Of a DNA stretch of 64,000 bases, positions 45,247 through 53,302 are shown one piece after another (the first letter of the stretch is position 1; each line of letters starts with the position of its first letter). Position numbers and translations under genes: made by a program. Location of the stretch: positions 81,514 through 145,513 of the forward strand of contig CAKUVD010000009.1 of the NCBI GenBank assembly GCA_934695325.1, given 5' to 3'. Below the pieces are notes generated by a model, which worked only from the letters and a program-made list of their open reading frames with translations, was not told where the DNA came from and ran no database searches. The DNA comes from an uncultured Bacteroidales bacterium (GTDB lineage: Bacteria; Bacteroidota; Bacteroidia; Bacteroidales; UBA932).

Positions 45247-48200
45247 TTAGAATTTGAAGCGAAGGCTCAATGCGACAGAACGGGTGGAAGGCATCATAAA
45301 GTTGTCAATGCCCTGATAGTAGTTCCCGGCTGAGGCGATACACTCAGGATCGAACGGAGCCTTGCAGTAAATCATCCAGAGATTTCTCCCGACAACGGAC
45401 ACGTTCAGGTCAAACAGCCCGCCCAATACTTTTCTAGGGATATCATATCCTATATGGGCCTCCTGCAGGCGGACGTTCGTGGCGCTGTATGTATAATACT
45501 GAGGTATGCCGTCATCTGCGCCGACCACTGAATACCATTCGTAAGGTGCCACTATGCAGCCCTCAACCTCTACTCCGCCACAGTCTCTTGCGGCCGCAGA
45601 TGCCTCAGACACACCGAAGCTGTCCATCCTTGCCTGAGTCGCAGAATACACGATTCCTCCAAGACGCGCCGATATCATAAACCCGAAATTGAAATTCTTG
45701 GCCGAGAAGTCGTTGGACCAGGACATATTGGCCTTGGGAAACACCGAACCGAGCTTCTTATAGTCCGTCACGGAGCGGCTGATCTTTCCTTCCTCGTCAA
45801 TGTAGATGTCTCCATTCACGTCACGGTTAAGATCCACAGTCGTGTACAGGTCCCCGAGAGTGCCGCCTGGAGTCAGTACGAAAGCCGCATTATGGAACCC
45901 CCCGACCTTAAGCCTGCTCAGAGATATGAGCTGGCCTGTTTCAGGATGCCTGTAGTTCTCCATAAGTTTCTCGACCTTATTCTTGTTGGCACTTAATATA
46001 TAATTAGAACTCCAGCGGAATGCTCCCCATCTATGGTCGTAGCCGGCGGATATCTCCACTCCCCTGTTGCGGACACTTCCGGTCTGCACATAGAGTTTCG
46101 TATATCCTGAAGATACTGACAGCTGAGAGTCGAACGTCTGGTTATACGTATTGGTGTCATAGTAACTTGCATCAATGCTGAAGCCTCGGAACGCCTTGAA
46201 TGTCACCCCGACCTCCCAGGAGTCTGTACGCTCAGGCTTGAGGTCATACATCGGATAGCTCTTGGACGTCTCCCAAGCTCCGGTCTTGCTGTTCCAGGAA
46301 TATGTCGGATTCGCGATGAATCTGGAGAAAGGGAGTCCGACTGAAGCCCACGAGCCTCGTATTTTCAGGAAGTCAATGAGTTCCGGCATCTTGATTATCT
46401 GGGACAGAACCACAGAACCTCCCACGGAAGGATAGAAGAACGACTTCTGGACTGAATGAGGGCCGGCCAGTTGAGAAGGCCAGTCATTGCGCCCCGTCAG
46501 AGTAAGATAATATGCTCCCTTATATCCTACTTCAAGTGAGCCGAGCACAGATTCCGTACGCTCCCACCATCCACTCTGGATAGGGATGAGAGTATTCTTG
46601 TCAAGTTGCTGGATTGCGAACACATTAGGCAGGCCATCTTCGCGGATACCGCCTCGTACCTGCATAAGCCTGGTCTTCATATCCGAAATAGAAGCGCTGA
46701 AGTTCGCACCGAGAGACCAATCGTTCCAAGTCTTGTTCGCACTTAGGAGGACATCGGCATAAAGCTGGCGCTGGGCAGACTCCTCGATATTGAGGTAACC
46801 GTTGGAAGAGCCTTCGGTAATGGTAGGGTTTGTACTGGCATAGGTGTTGTCCGTAAAGGTGTTGTCCGTATTGTCAAGCCTTATCCTACCGGATACCTTT
46901 AGCCAGTCGAGAATGTCCCAGGTAAGGCCGCCTGAGATCATATAGCGATCCCTGTTGTTCTTGCGGATGATCCTGTACTGTGTCCAATAAGGATTATCCC
47001 ACTCGATGCCGCCCTTTCCAGTCCATTCCCAGTTCTGAAGAGAGATTTTTCTCTCCGCATCATAGGTCTCGAACATCTTGGCGTATCGCCAGTCCTCTCC
47101 TCTCGGGTACAGATAGGCCGCCACGAGAGGGTTGCCGTAGATACCTTGATTGATCATATTGAGGTCCTTCTGCTTTATATACTGGGCGCTCAGGTCAAGA
47201 TGCAGTTTGTCATCCAGAAATGACGTAGTGTTCCTGATGGACGCATTATATCTGTGATAGCCGTTATTAGGGATGATGCCTCTGGAATCCACGGCCCCTA
47301 CGGAAGCATATACTTGATTTCTGCTGTTTCCTACCGACAATGACACAGTCTCGGTGCCGACGACACCACTCTGGAGGAAATCCTTTCCCGGCTTGTATCC
47401 AAGCCTGTCGCGTCCCGTGAGAAGTGGGCCCCAGCTGGTCGCCGTGCCCTCCACATTGCCATAACGATTCTGAAATTCAGGAAGTTTCATTGCGGTCTGG
47501 ACCTCAGTGTTGCTGGTGACCTGGAGTTCCACCTTGCCTTCACGGCCTTTCTTGGTAGTTATGACGATGGCGCCGTTGGAGGCGTTGCTTCCATAGAGAG
47601 CCGCAGCAGCCGCACCTGTGAGGACAGACATTGACTCTATGTCCTCTGGATTTATGTCCGCTATGCCTTCGGAGCGACCTCTGGAGCCATAGTCCATAGC
47701 ACCGTTGTCAGCCACCTGATACATCGGAACACCGTCAATCACATAAAGCGCGTTAGACGAAGATGTTATGCCCTTAGTACCGCGCATCACCACCTTGCTT
47801 TCTCCACCGACTCCGGAAGAAGATGAGTTAATGGTGACTCCGGCGACTTTTCCGCTGAGGGCATTTATGAAGTTGGCGTCCTTGACAGCTGTAATCTCGT
47901 CATTGGACACCTGCTGGACATTATAGTTCAATGCTTTCTCTGAGCGTTTGATGCCGAGTGCCGTCACGACCGCCTGCTCCAGGCTCTCGCTGGCATCGTC
48001 AAGCACTATCTCAAAATGCCTTCTTTCAGAGAAGGATATGGACCTGGTCTTGTATCCGAGGAATGACACTTCCAACACCCCGGACGTGAAATTTTTCGGC
48101 AGGTCAAGCCGGAATTCGCCCTTTGCGTCAGCGGCCGTTCCGGACATCGTGCCCTTCAAGGCCACGGCTGCCCCGGCCACAGGTGCTCCGGACCGGTCAG

Positions 48201-48564
48201 TCACGATTCCAGTGATGAAATTCTCTCTGGTAACCTGGACTTTACTGAGAATTATATTTCTCCCCGAAGTCATCGTCCACGCCACATCAGTGTCCTTGAC
48301 CATCTGGTCAAGCGCCTCGTTAAGAGAGATGTCCTTACCTTTCACGGTTACCTGACGGGAGACGTCCACGTCTTGGTTAAGGAACAAATAGGTTGTCTGT
48401 GATTCAATTTCCTTCATCGCACTGGACATCGGGACTTTTTCCAAGTCCAGAGTCAGCCTTACGGACTGTGCGCGAGCCTTCTCGACATTGATGAAGACAC
48501 TCAGCGCCATCAGTATGGCCGGCAGGAATCTGAATCTGTACGACAGGTTCATTTTGTTTGCCAT
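45247..48564 (-). CDS. SusC/RagA-family TonB-linked outer-membrane protein with STN domain
   Basis: 1105 residues. After the signal peptide (cleavage near AQS, residue 33), residues about 34-108 form an STN domain (LEKVPMSSAMKEIESQTTYL), which contacts the FecR anti-sigma factor. Residues about 115-200 are a carboxypeptidase-D regulatory-like domain (GIVTDRSGAPVAGAAVALKG). The plug follows with ALSGKVAGVTINSSSSGVGG and VLTGAAAAALYGSNASNGAI. The C-terminal barrel ends RSVALSLRFKF. It imports oligosaccharides with energy from TonB. The STN domain and the adjacent fecR and sigma genes indicate induction by its own substrate. Confidence 0.96.
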   Translation of the reverse strand: MANKMNLSYRFRFLPAILMALSVFINVEKARAQSVRLTLDLEKVPMSSAMKEIESQTTYLFLNQDVDVSRQVTVKGKDISLNEALDQMVKDTDVAWTMTSGRNIILSKVQVTRENFITGIVTDRSGAPVAGAAVALKGTMSGTAADAKGEFRLDLPKNFTSGVLEVSFLGYKTRSISFSERRHFEIVLDDASESLEQAVVTALGIKRSEKALNYNVQQVSNDEITAVKDANFINALSGKVAGVTINSSSSGVGGESKVVMRGTKGITSSSNALYVIDGVPMYQVADNGAMDYGSRGRSEGIADINPEDIESMSVLTGAAAAALYGSNASNGAIVITTKKGREGKVELQVTSNTEVQTAMKLPEFQNRYGNVEGTATSWGPLLTGRDRLGYKPGKDFLQSGVVGTETVSLSVGNSRNQVYASVGAVDSRGIIPNNGYHRYNASIRNTTSFLDDKLHLDLSAQYIKQKDLNMINQGIYGNPLVAAYLYPRGEDWRYAKMFETYDAERKISLQNWEWTGKGGIEWDNPYWTQYRIIRKNNRDRYMISGGLTWDILDWLKVSGRIRLDNTDNTFTDNTYASTNPTITEGSSNGYLNIEESAQRQLYADVLLSANKTWNDWSLGANFSASISDMKTRLMQVRGGIREDGLPNVFAIQQLDKNTLIPIQSGWWERTESVLGSLEVGYKGAYYLTLTGRNDWPSQLAGPHSVQKSFFYPSVGGSVVLSQIIKMPELIDFLKIRGSWASVGLPFSRFIANPTYSWNSKTGAWETSKSYPMYDLKPERTDSWEVGVTFKAFRGFSIDASYYDTNTYNQTFDSQLSVSSGYTKLYVQTGSVRNRGVEISAGYDHRWGAFRWSSNYILSANKNKVEKLMENYRHPETGQLISLSRLKVGGFHNAAFVLTPGGTLGDLYTTVDLNRDVNGDIYIDEEGKISRSVTDYKKLGSVFPKANMSWSNDFSAKNFNFGFMISARLGGIVYSATQARMDSFGVSEASAAARDCGGVEVEGCIVAPYEWYSVVGADDGIPQYYTYSATNVRLQEAHIGYDIPRKVLGGLFDLNVSVVGRNLWMIYCKAPFDPECIASAGNYYQGIDNFMMPSTRSVALSLRFKF

Positions 48565-48726
48565 AAGCGTTATTAATTAATGTTGTTTGAAGTCGTCTGA
48601 ATTTTGCCTTGCGGAAGAGTTCCTTTTAGACACTCCCTATATGTTGCAGTCCCAACGGCACATCTCCGAGACTCTGACGACGATATTAAGGTCTCGACAT
48701 TGCCACTCGGACGATTTCTTGATACC

Positions 48727-49677
48727 TCAGCGTATTGTCACAGAGTTGTCCGACTGATTCAATGTATATGAGAAATCACAGCCTTTCTGTAATGTCTTCA
48801 GGGCATTTTCAATGCCCTCACACACATACATCTTTCCGGATATGAAGTTCAGCACCGGCATATCTTCACGGCATATCTCTATATTTACGCCGAACGCTCT
48901 CTCGAAACGGGCCATAAGCGTACAGAAATCCACTCCACCGATGCTTATGATTCCGTCCGGCCACATATATTCATCCTTGGTGTCTATCGCGGCCCTCAAC
49001 AGCCTTCCGTCTTTCATATATACTTTCTGGTCAGGGCAGAGAAAGACCTCTGTATTATGCTGCTTGTCCATAACCTTTACGGAGCCTTCGAAGAGCGATG
49101 TAGAGAATGCTCCGTCCAGAGAGTCAGCCAAGACCTCGAACCTGGTTCCAAGCACTGTGACATCGTATGCGAATGTATTCACAACAAAAGGGCATTTGTC
49201 GTTATGCGAGACAGAGAATATCGCCTGGCCTGACAAGTTCACGGAACGGTGATCTTCTGCGAAAACCACCGGATATTCCAAGCGAGAGCCGCCGTTGAGC
49301 GTCACCTTGGTGCCGTCATTGAGTTCCAGGTTCACGGTCTTGCCGTTAGGCACTTCCAAGACATTGTACACTGAAGCCAGTGACTTTTTCTCTTCCGAAC
49401 GGCCTCCGTTGAATGCGACGACCCCCACGAGCACAGCTGCGGCGGCCGATGCCGTAGCCGTCAAAGCGGCACGAATCCATCTTCCGAATCCCGCTCGGCG
49501 TGACGTCCGCAAGCCTTCCGCGCGAGCCTTGCTTATTTCCGCCAGGTTAAAAAGGGTGTGCGCCGCATCAAACTGTCCTTGAGCAGCCGGGTCATCTTCC
49601 AGCCACTTGAGGATTTCCTCTGTTTCCAGAGGAGCAGCAGCCCCTCTGAAATATCTGTATAGAGTCTCGTCGTTCAT
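48727..49677 (-). CDS. FecR-family anti-sigma factor
   Basis: 316 residues from MNDETLYRYFRGAAAPLE; the longer frame starting upstream is not conserved-looking. The N-terminal cytoplasmic part (1-67) binds the sigma factor. One membrane helix spans about 68-89 (WIRAALTATASAAAAVLVGV). The periplasmic FecR domain includes NGKTVNLELNDGTKVTLNGG and VNTFAYDVTVLGTRFEV, and the C-terminal DUF4974-type part GVDFCTLMARFERAFGVNIE receives the signal from the SusC STN domain. It lies 162 bases before susC on the same strand and diverges from the sigma gene. Confidence 0.94.
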   Translation of the reverse strand: MNDETLYRYFRGAAAPLETEEILKWLEDDPAAQGQFDAAHTLFNLAEISKARAEGLRTSRRAGFGRWIRAALTATASAAAAVLVGVVAFNGGRSEEKKSLASVYNVLEVPNGKTVNLELNDGTKVTLNGGSRLEYPVVFAEDHRSVNLSGQAIFSVSHNDKCPFVVNTFAYDVTVLGTRFEVLADSLDGAFSTSLFEGSVKVMDKQHNTEVFLCPDQKVYMKDGRLLRAAIDTKDEYMWPDGIISIGGVDFCTLMARFERAFGVNIEICREDMPVLNFISGKMYVCEGIENALKTLQKGCDFSYTLNQSDNSVTIR

Positions 49678-49759
49678 AGTATCCGTCGAATTTTTCCGAC
49701 CATTCTTGATTATAGACAACGCAAACGGTCATCTTTACATAATTTTTTTCAAAAGTTAT

Positions 49760-49767
49760 TATATTTG
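49760..49767 (+). promoter_or_regulatory. -7 promoter element of the ECF sigma gene
   Basis: TATATTTG on the plus strand, 25 bases before the sigma ATG, in the 115-base space between divergent fecR and sigma genes. The -33 region (TTTA) is weak. Confidence 0.5.
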
Positions 49768-49792
49768 TCGCCAATTTTTCGGAATACCGATT

Positions 49793-50392
49793 ATGGAACG
49801 ACTCTTCAGCAGGCTGCACCAGCCTTTTTCAGAAAAGGACTTCGAGCTGCTATACTCCACATACCGCGATATGTATATCAACATCGCTTTTTCTTACGTC
49901 CACGACACGAGCGCATCCGAGGACATCGTGAGCGAAAGTTTCATCCGGCTGTGGGAAAAGCGCGACGAGGTCCGCACCGGCAACTATGAGTCTTTTATGT
50001 TCAAGATTGTCGTAAACAGGTGTCTGAATCATCTGAGGGCAGAAAAGATTCTGAGCAGAAACACCGAGGAACTGGAGAAGAGCCGAAAATCAATGATAGA
50101 CTTCGAGATAAAGTCCCTTTCAAGCTGCGACCCGGTCAAGGTTTACGAGAGCGAGGTGATGGAGATCTTCCAGGAAAGCATAGCCAAGATGCCGGACATT
50201 ACACGCAGGGTATTCACCGCCAGCAGGTTCGAGAGCCTGACATACGAGGAGATCTCAGCCAAGATGCACATCCCTGTACGCAAGGTCACCGCCGAGATGC
50301 AAGCCGCGCTGAAATTCCTGCGCTCCACCCTCAAGGACTATCTCCCGACAATGCTGATTCTCATCCTCCTGAAAGGGCACACAAGCGTCTAG
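49793..50392 (+). CDS. ECF-type RNA polymerase sigma factor (Bacteroidetes type)
   Basis: 199 residues from MERLFSRLHQPF. Region 2 is seen in LLYSTYRDMYINIAFSYVHD and ASEDIVSESFIRLWEKRDE. Region 4 is PDITRRVFTASRFESLTYEE followed by ISAKMHIPVRKVTAEMQAAL, the helix-turn-helix that reads the -35 element. The C-terminus ends in a hydrophobic stretch (YLPTMLILILLKG), common in this group. It should direct transcription of the susC operon once FecR is released. It is read divergently from fecR and ends at a strong bidirectional terminator. Confidence 0.94.
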   Translation: MERLFSRLHQPFSEKDFELLYSTYRDMYINIAFSYVHDTSASEDIVSESFIRLWEKRDEVRTGNYESFMFKIVVNRCLNHLRAEKILSRNTEELEKSRKSMIDFEIKSLSSCDPVKVYESEVMEIFQESIAKMPDITRRVFTASRFESLTYEEISAKMHIPVRKVTAEMQAALKFLRSTLKDYLPTMLILILLKGHTSV

Positions 50393-50432
50393 AGTCCAAC
50401 AGACGAATGTCCGCAGGGGCGTATTTACATAA

Positions 50433-50470
50433 ACAAAAGCGGGAATGACGTTCGCCATTCCCGCTTTTGT
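50433..50470. terminator. Bidirectional terminator between the sigma gene and tRNA-Gln
   Basis: A perfect 15-bp inverted repeat (50433-50447 and 50456-50470) with A/T-rich outer ends. Its right edge includes the discriminator base of the tRNA, so the tRNA 3' end is formed by cutting within the stem. Confidence 0.85.
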
Positions 50471-50540
50471 TGAGATACCACGATTCGAACGTGGACTAAG
50501 TGAACCAAAATCACTTGTGCTGCCATTACACCATACCTCA
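50470..50540 (-). tRNA. tRNA-Gln (UUG)
   Basis: Cloverleaf with acceptor TGAGGTA/TATCTCA, anticodon stem AGTGA/TCACT and loop TTTTGGT, giving anticodon TTG. The T arm contains TTCGAAT. CCA is not encoded. A near-ideal promoter lies 11 bases upstream. Confidence 0.93.
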
Positions 50541-50551
50541 ATTCAACTCGG

Positions 50552-50583
50552 CAAAGATAGGATTAATTTCCGTCTCCACCAAA
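50552..50583 (-). promoter_or_regulatory. Promoter of tRNA-Gln
   Basis: On the minus strand TTTG (50583-50580), 20 bases, TATCTTTG (50559-50552). The -33 box lies inside the 3' end of the thioredoxin-like gene. Confidence 0.75.
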
Positions 50584-52140
50584 TGTATTTCCCGCAGGCT
50601 CCGCAAGAAGACGCTCAAAGTCAATATAGCGGACTCCTGTCACACCTTTTTCCGAGATACTGAATATATAAGGAAGAGAAGTCAGATCAAATGCGTCAAG
50701 AAGTGCCGCAGTCACATCATCACCGCCTAGTTCAGCAAAAAACACCCGCATCCCGGGCTCCGTCCGCATAAGTCTGTCAGCAGCAAGGATATTTCTCCGA
50801 CAAGCCTCACAGTCCTTGTCATAGAACATAACGTATGTCCCACCGGGAAGTCTTTGCAAGCTGACGTCCCTGTTCCGAGAATGCACCTTTCCACCATCCT
50901 GCGGCTGAAGCCCACACTTCCCGAGGATTTCCGCCGGGACGCCACCACGCGCCAGCACGCCTCTGACCTTCACGGAAGGGACAGCAGTCCCAGGCATCGC
51001 CCTGGAAAACAAATCCGAAATCGTCCTGGCATAACCGACGACCTTCACAGTGTCAGCGGCAGTGTCCCATACGTCCGGACGAGAAAGTATATATTTGTCC
51101 GCAATGTATCCGGCACATTCCTTATATGCGCCATCACGCTGTCCTGCAAGATAATAGAACATATCTCCCACCGTCTCCTTGAACACTGGAGGGTCATCGG
51201 ACACCCTGGACGCTATCCTGTCCACGGCAGAACGGATGCCGTCAGCATTGTCCTCTCCCGCCGCGAAAATCCTACTGAAAGCATCCGCCGACTCCTCACT
51301 CCCATACCCGTAGTCATCCGACGAATACAGCCTGTCAATCATCAGGGCGAGAGCAGGGACGTCAAGACGCCGTCCCAGGATGACATTGTCCTTGCCGACC
51401 AGCAACATCTGCGGAGTCTTCAAGACGCCATATTTCCTCTGGAAATCAGACGCAAGGTCAGAATCCCAGAAGTGGACGACATTCACTGAAGCCGAGTTCA
51501 CGGACAGGCGTTCCTCCCGATAATGCTTCCAGGAAAGGCTGTCAGCCCCGACATAAACGGCATATACATCCAGCGGATACGATATGGAGGACAGATACGT
51601 CCTCAGCAAGACTGTCTGCGCCAGGCACTCCGGGCATCCCGTATCATAGAAATACAAGATGCTGTACCTAAGAGACCGATCCCCGGCATAGAGACATAGA
51701 GAATCCCCGGCATCATCAGCCAGCGTCATTTCCGGAGCCTTGCGGCCTATCAGCGACATACGGTTGAAGTCGGCATATATCCTGGCATTCATAAGGTCAA
51801 TGTCATTCTTCATCTTGACTCGTCCACTGAATATCCACTTGTCCGCTATATCTATGGCCACGGCCTCCGCCCCCATCACATCCGAAGACACATAATGAGA
51901 GTACAGCCACAGCGTGACATACTGTCTCGTCACCGAATCACGGCAGCTCGAGACAAGAAAATCACATTCCTCCTCATGAGCATCCGCACCCAAAGGTTCC
52001 AGAGCCTTTACATATTGCTCCAACTTCAAGCCGAGCGCCGCAAGCGCCGATGAATCCGCCTGAACGGACGGCTTCGCAAAGGTCAATGCGGAAAAGGACA
52101 TTGACAAGAACAGGAACGCAGTCACGAACCGTAGTCTCAT
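50563..52140 (-). CDS. Exported protein with two thioredoxin-like CxxC motifs (DUF5106-like)
   Basis: 525 residues from ATG at 52140; a TTG start five codons upstream would overlap coaD and is less likely. A signal peptide (MRLRFVTAFLFLSMSFSAL) directs it to the periplasm. Residues about 120-270 contain a thioredoxin-like fold with YFYDTGCPECLAQT (C169 and C172) and the cis-proline segment YGVLKTPQMLLVGKD. A second motif, YDKDCEACRRN (C444 and C447), lies in the C-terminal part before LTSLPYIFSI. The first domain resembles DUF5106 proteins of Bacteroidales. A role in periplasmic disulfide exchange is likely; the partner is unknown. Confidence 0.8.
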   Translation of the reverse strand: MRLRFVTAFLFLSMSFSALTFAKPSVQADSSALAALGLKLEQYVKALEPLGADAHEEECDFLVSSCRDSVTRQYVTLWLYSHYVSSDVMGAEAVAIDIADKWIFSGRVKMKNDIDLMNARIYADFNRMSLIGRKAPEMTLADDAGDSLCLYAGDRSLRYSILYFYDTGCPECLAQTVLLRTYLSSISYPLDVYAVYVGADSLSWKHYREERLSVNSASVNVVHFWDSDLASDFQRKYGVLKTPQMLLVGKDNVILGRRLDVPALALMIDRLYSSDDYGYGSEESADAFSRIFAAGEDNADGIRSAVDRIASRVSDDPPVFKETVGDMFYYLAGQRDGAYKECAGYIADKYILSRPDVWDTAADTVKVVGYARTISDLFSRAMPGTAVPSVKVRGVLARGGVPAEILGKCGLQPQDGGKVHSRNRDVSLQRLPGGTYVMFYDKDCEACRRNILAADRLMRTEPGMRVFFAELGGDDVTAALLDAFDLTSLPYIFSISEKGVTGVRYIDFERLLAEPAGNTFGGDGN

Positions 52141-52151
52141 AGCCGCCTCTG

Positions 52152-52622
52152 TCAATGCACGCCAGGAAGCTCCACCCCTTCGGGAAGGAACAATGAAGTA
52201 TCCCCGTGATGCTTGAGGATATCCCTGACGGCGGATGAGGAGATATGGGCGAACTCCTGAGCCGTAGGTATGATTATAGTCTCGATGTCCGGTGCGAGCC
52301 TCCGGTTAGCGTCAGCTATGGAACGCTCAGTCTCGAAGTCAATCATATTCCGCACCCCACGGACAATATGGTGTATGCCCAGTTCGTGGCAGGTGTCAAT
52401 GGTAAGGTTGTCATACTTCATTATGCGGACTCCGTCCAGACCGCGCACTGCCTGGCTGATTATGCCTATCCGCTGGTCCATATCGAAGAACCCACGTTTG
52501 TCTTGGTTGATCCCCACGGCCACGACCACTTCGTCGAACATCGTCAGCGCACGCTTCAGGATGTTGAGATGACCGGCCGTGAACGGGTCAAAAGACCCGG
52601 GGAACAATGCTTTTGTTTTCAT
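52152..52622 (-). CDS. coaD: Pantetheine-phosphate adenylyltransferase
   Basis: 156 residues, the usual size. CoaD transfers AMP from ATP to 4'-phosphopantetheine, the penultimate step of CoA synthesis. The nucleotidyltransferase motif is FPGSFDPFTAGHLNIL at the N-terminus and the second motif is FAHISSSAVRDILKHHGD. HHIVRGVRNMIDFETE is also diagnostic. It starts 11 bases after the ung stop, so lon, ung and coaD appear to be one transcript, with the thioredoxin-like gene immediately behind. Confidence 0.97.
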   Translation of the reverse strand: MKTKALFPGSFDPFTAGHLNILKRALTMFDEVVVAVGINQDKRGFFDMDQRIGIISQAVRGLDGVRIMKYDNLTIDTCHELGIHHIVRGVRNMIDFETERSIADANRRLAPDIETIIIPTAQEFAHISSSAVRDILKHHGDTSLFLPEGVELPGVH

Positions 52623-52633
52623 TTGCGAAGATA

Positions 52634-53302
52634 TTACAGCTGCCAGTCTATCGGAGTCTTCCCCTCGGACTGCAGAATTTCATTTGTCCTTGAAAAATGA
52701 CGGCATCCGAAGAAAGCGCCTCTGGCGAGCGGAGAAGGATGCGCAGCCTCCAGGACATAGTGCCTGGACGTATCTATCAGAGATTTCTTGCTACGCGCGA
52801 AGTTTCCCCAAAGTAGAAAGACCACGCCGTCGCAATGCTCTGATATGTAACTTATCACGGCATCCGTAAACTGCTGCCATCCGATGGCGCCGTGGGAAGC
52901 CGGCTCACCCGAGCGGACTGTAAGCACAGAGTTCAGGAGGAGAACGCCCTGTTCTGCCCACTTCCTGAGATCCGGGCACCCGCTCATCTTTATCCCCAGG
53001 TCATCCTCGATCTCCTTGAATATGTTTTTCAATGAAGGAGGCGCAGGGACACTGGCAGGAACCGAGAACGACAGCCCCATAGCCTGGCCGTATCCGTGAT
53101 ACGGATCCTGACCGAGGATGACGACCTTGACCTTGTCCACAGGAGTGAGCTCAAAAGCCTTGAAGATGTCCGGGCCCGGAGGGAAAATGGTCCGGCCGGC
53201 CGCCTTCTCGTTATGCAGATACCTGACCAGAGAAGCGAAATATGGCTTTTCAAATTCCCCTGCCAGAGCCCTCTTCCAGCTTTCCTCTATTTTCACATTC
53301 AT
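52634..53302 (-). CDS. ung: Uracil-DNA glycosylase
   Basis: 222 residues, family 1. It removes uracil from DNA in base excision repair. The catalytic Asp is D66 in ILGQDPYHGYGQAMG. The other signatures are VLLLNSVLTVRSGEP, VFLLWGNFARSKK and the His motif AAHPSPLARGAFFGCRHFS. The start ATG overlaps the lon stop codon by four bases (ATGA), which implies translational coupling. Confidence 0.97.
   Translation of the reverse strand: MNVKIEESWKRALAGEFEKPYFASLVRYLHNEKAAGRTIFPPGPDIFKAFELTPVDKVKVVILGQDPYHGYGQAMGLSFSVPASVPAPPSLKNIFKEIEDDLGIKMSGCPDLRKWAEQGVLLLNSVLTVRSGEPASHGAIGWQQFTDAVISYISEHCDGVVFLLWGNFARSKKSLIDTSRHYVLEAAHPSPLARGAFFGCRHFSRTNEILQSEGKTPIDWQL

Noticed and set aside
52141..52155. TTG start for the thioredoxin-like protein
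   Set aside because: It overlaps coaD and adds five residues before the signal peptide; ATG at 52140 begins a normal signal peptide.
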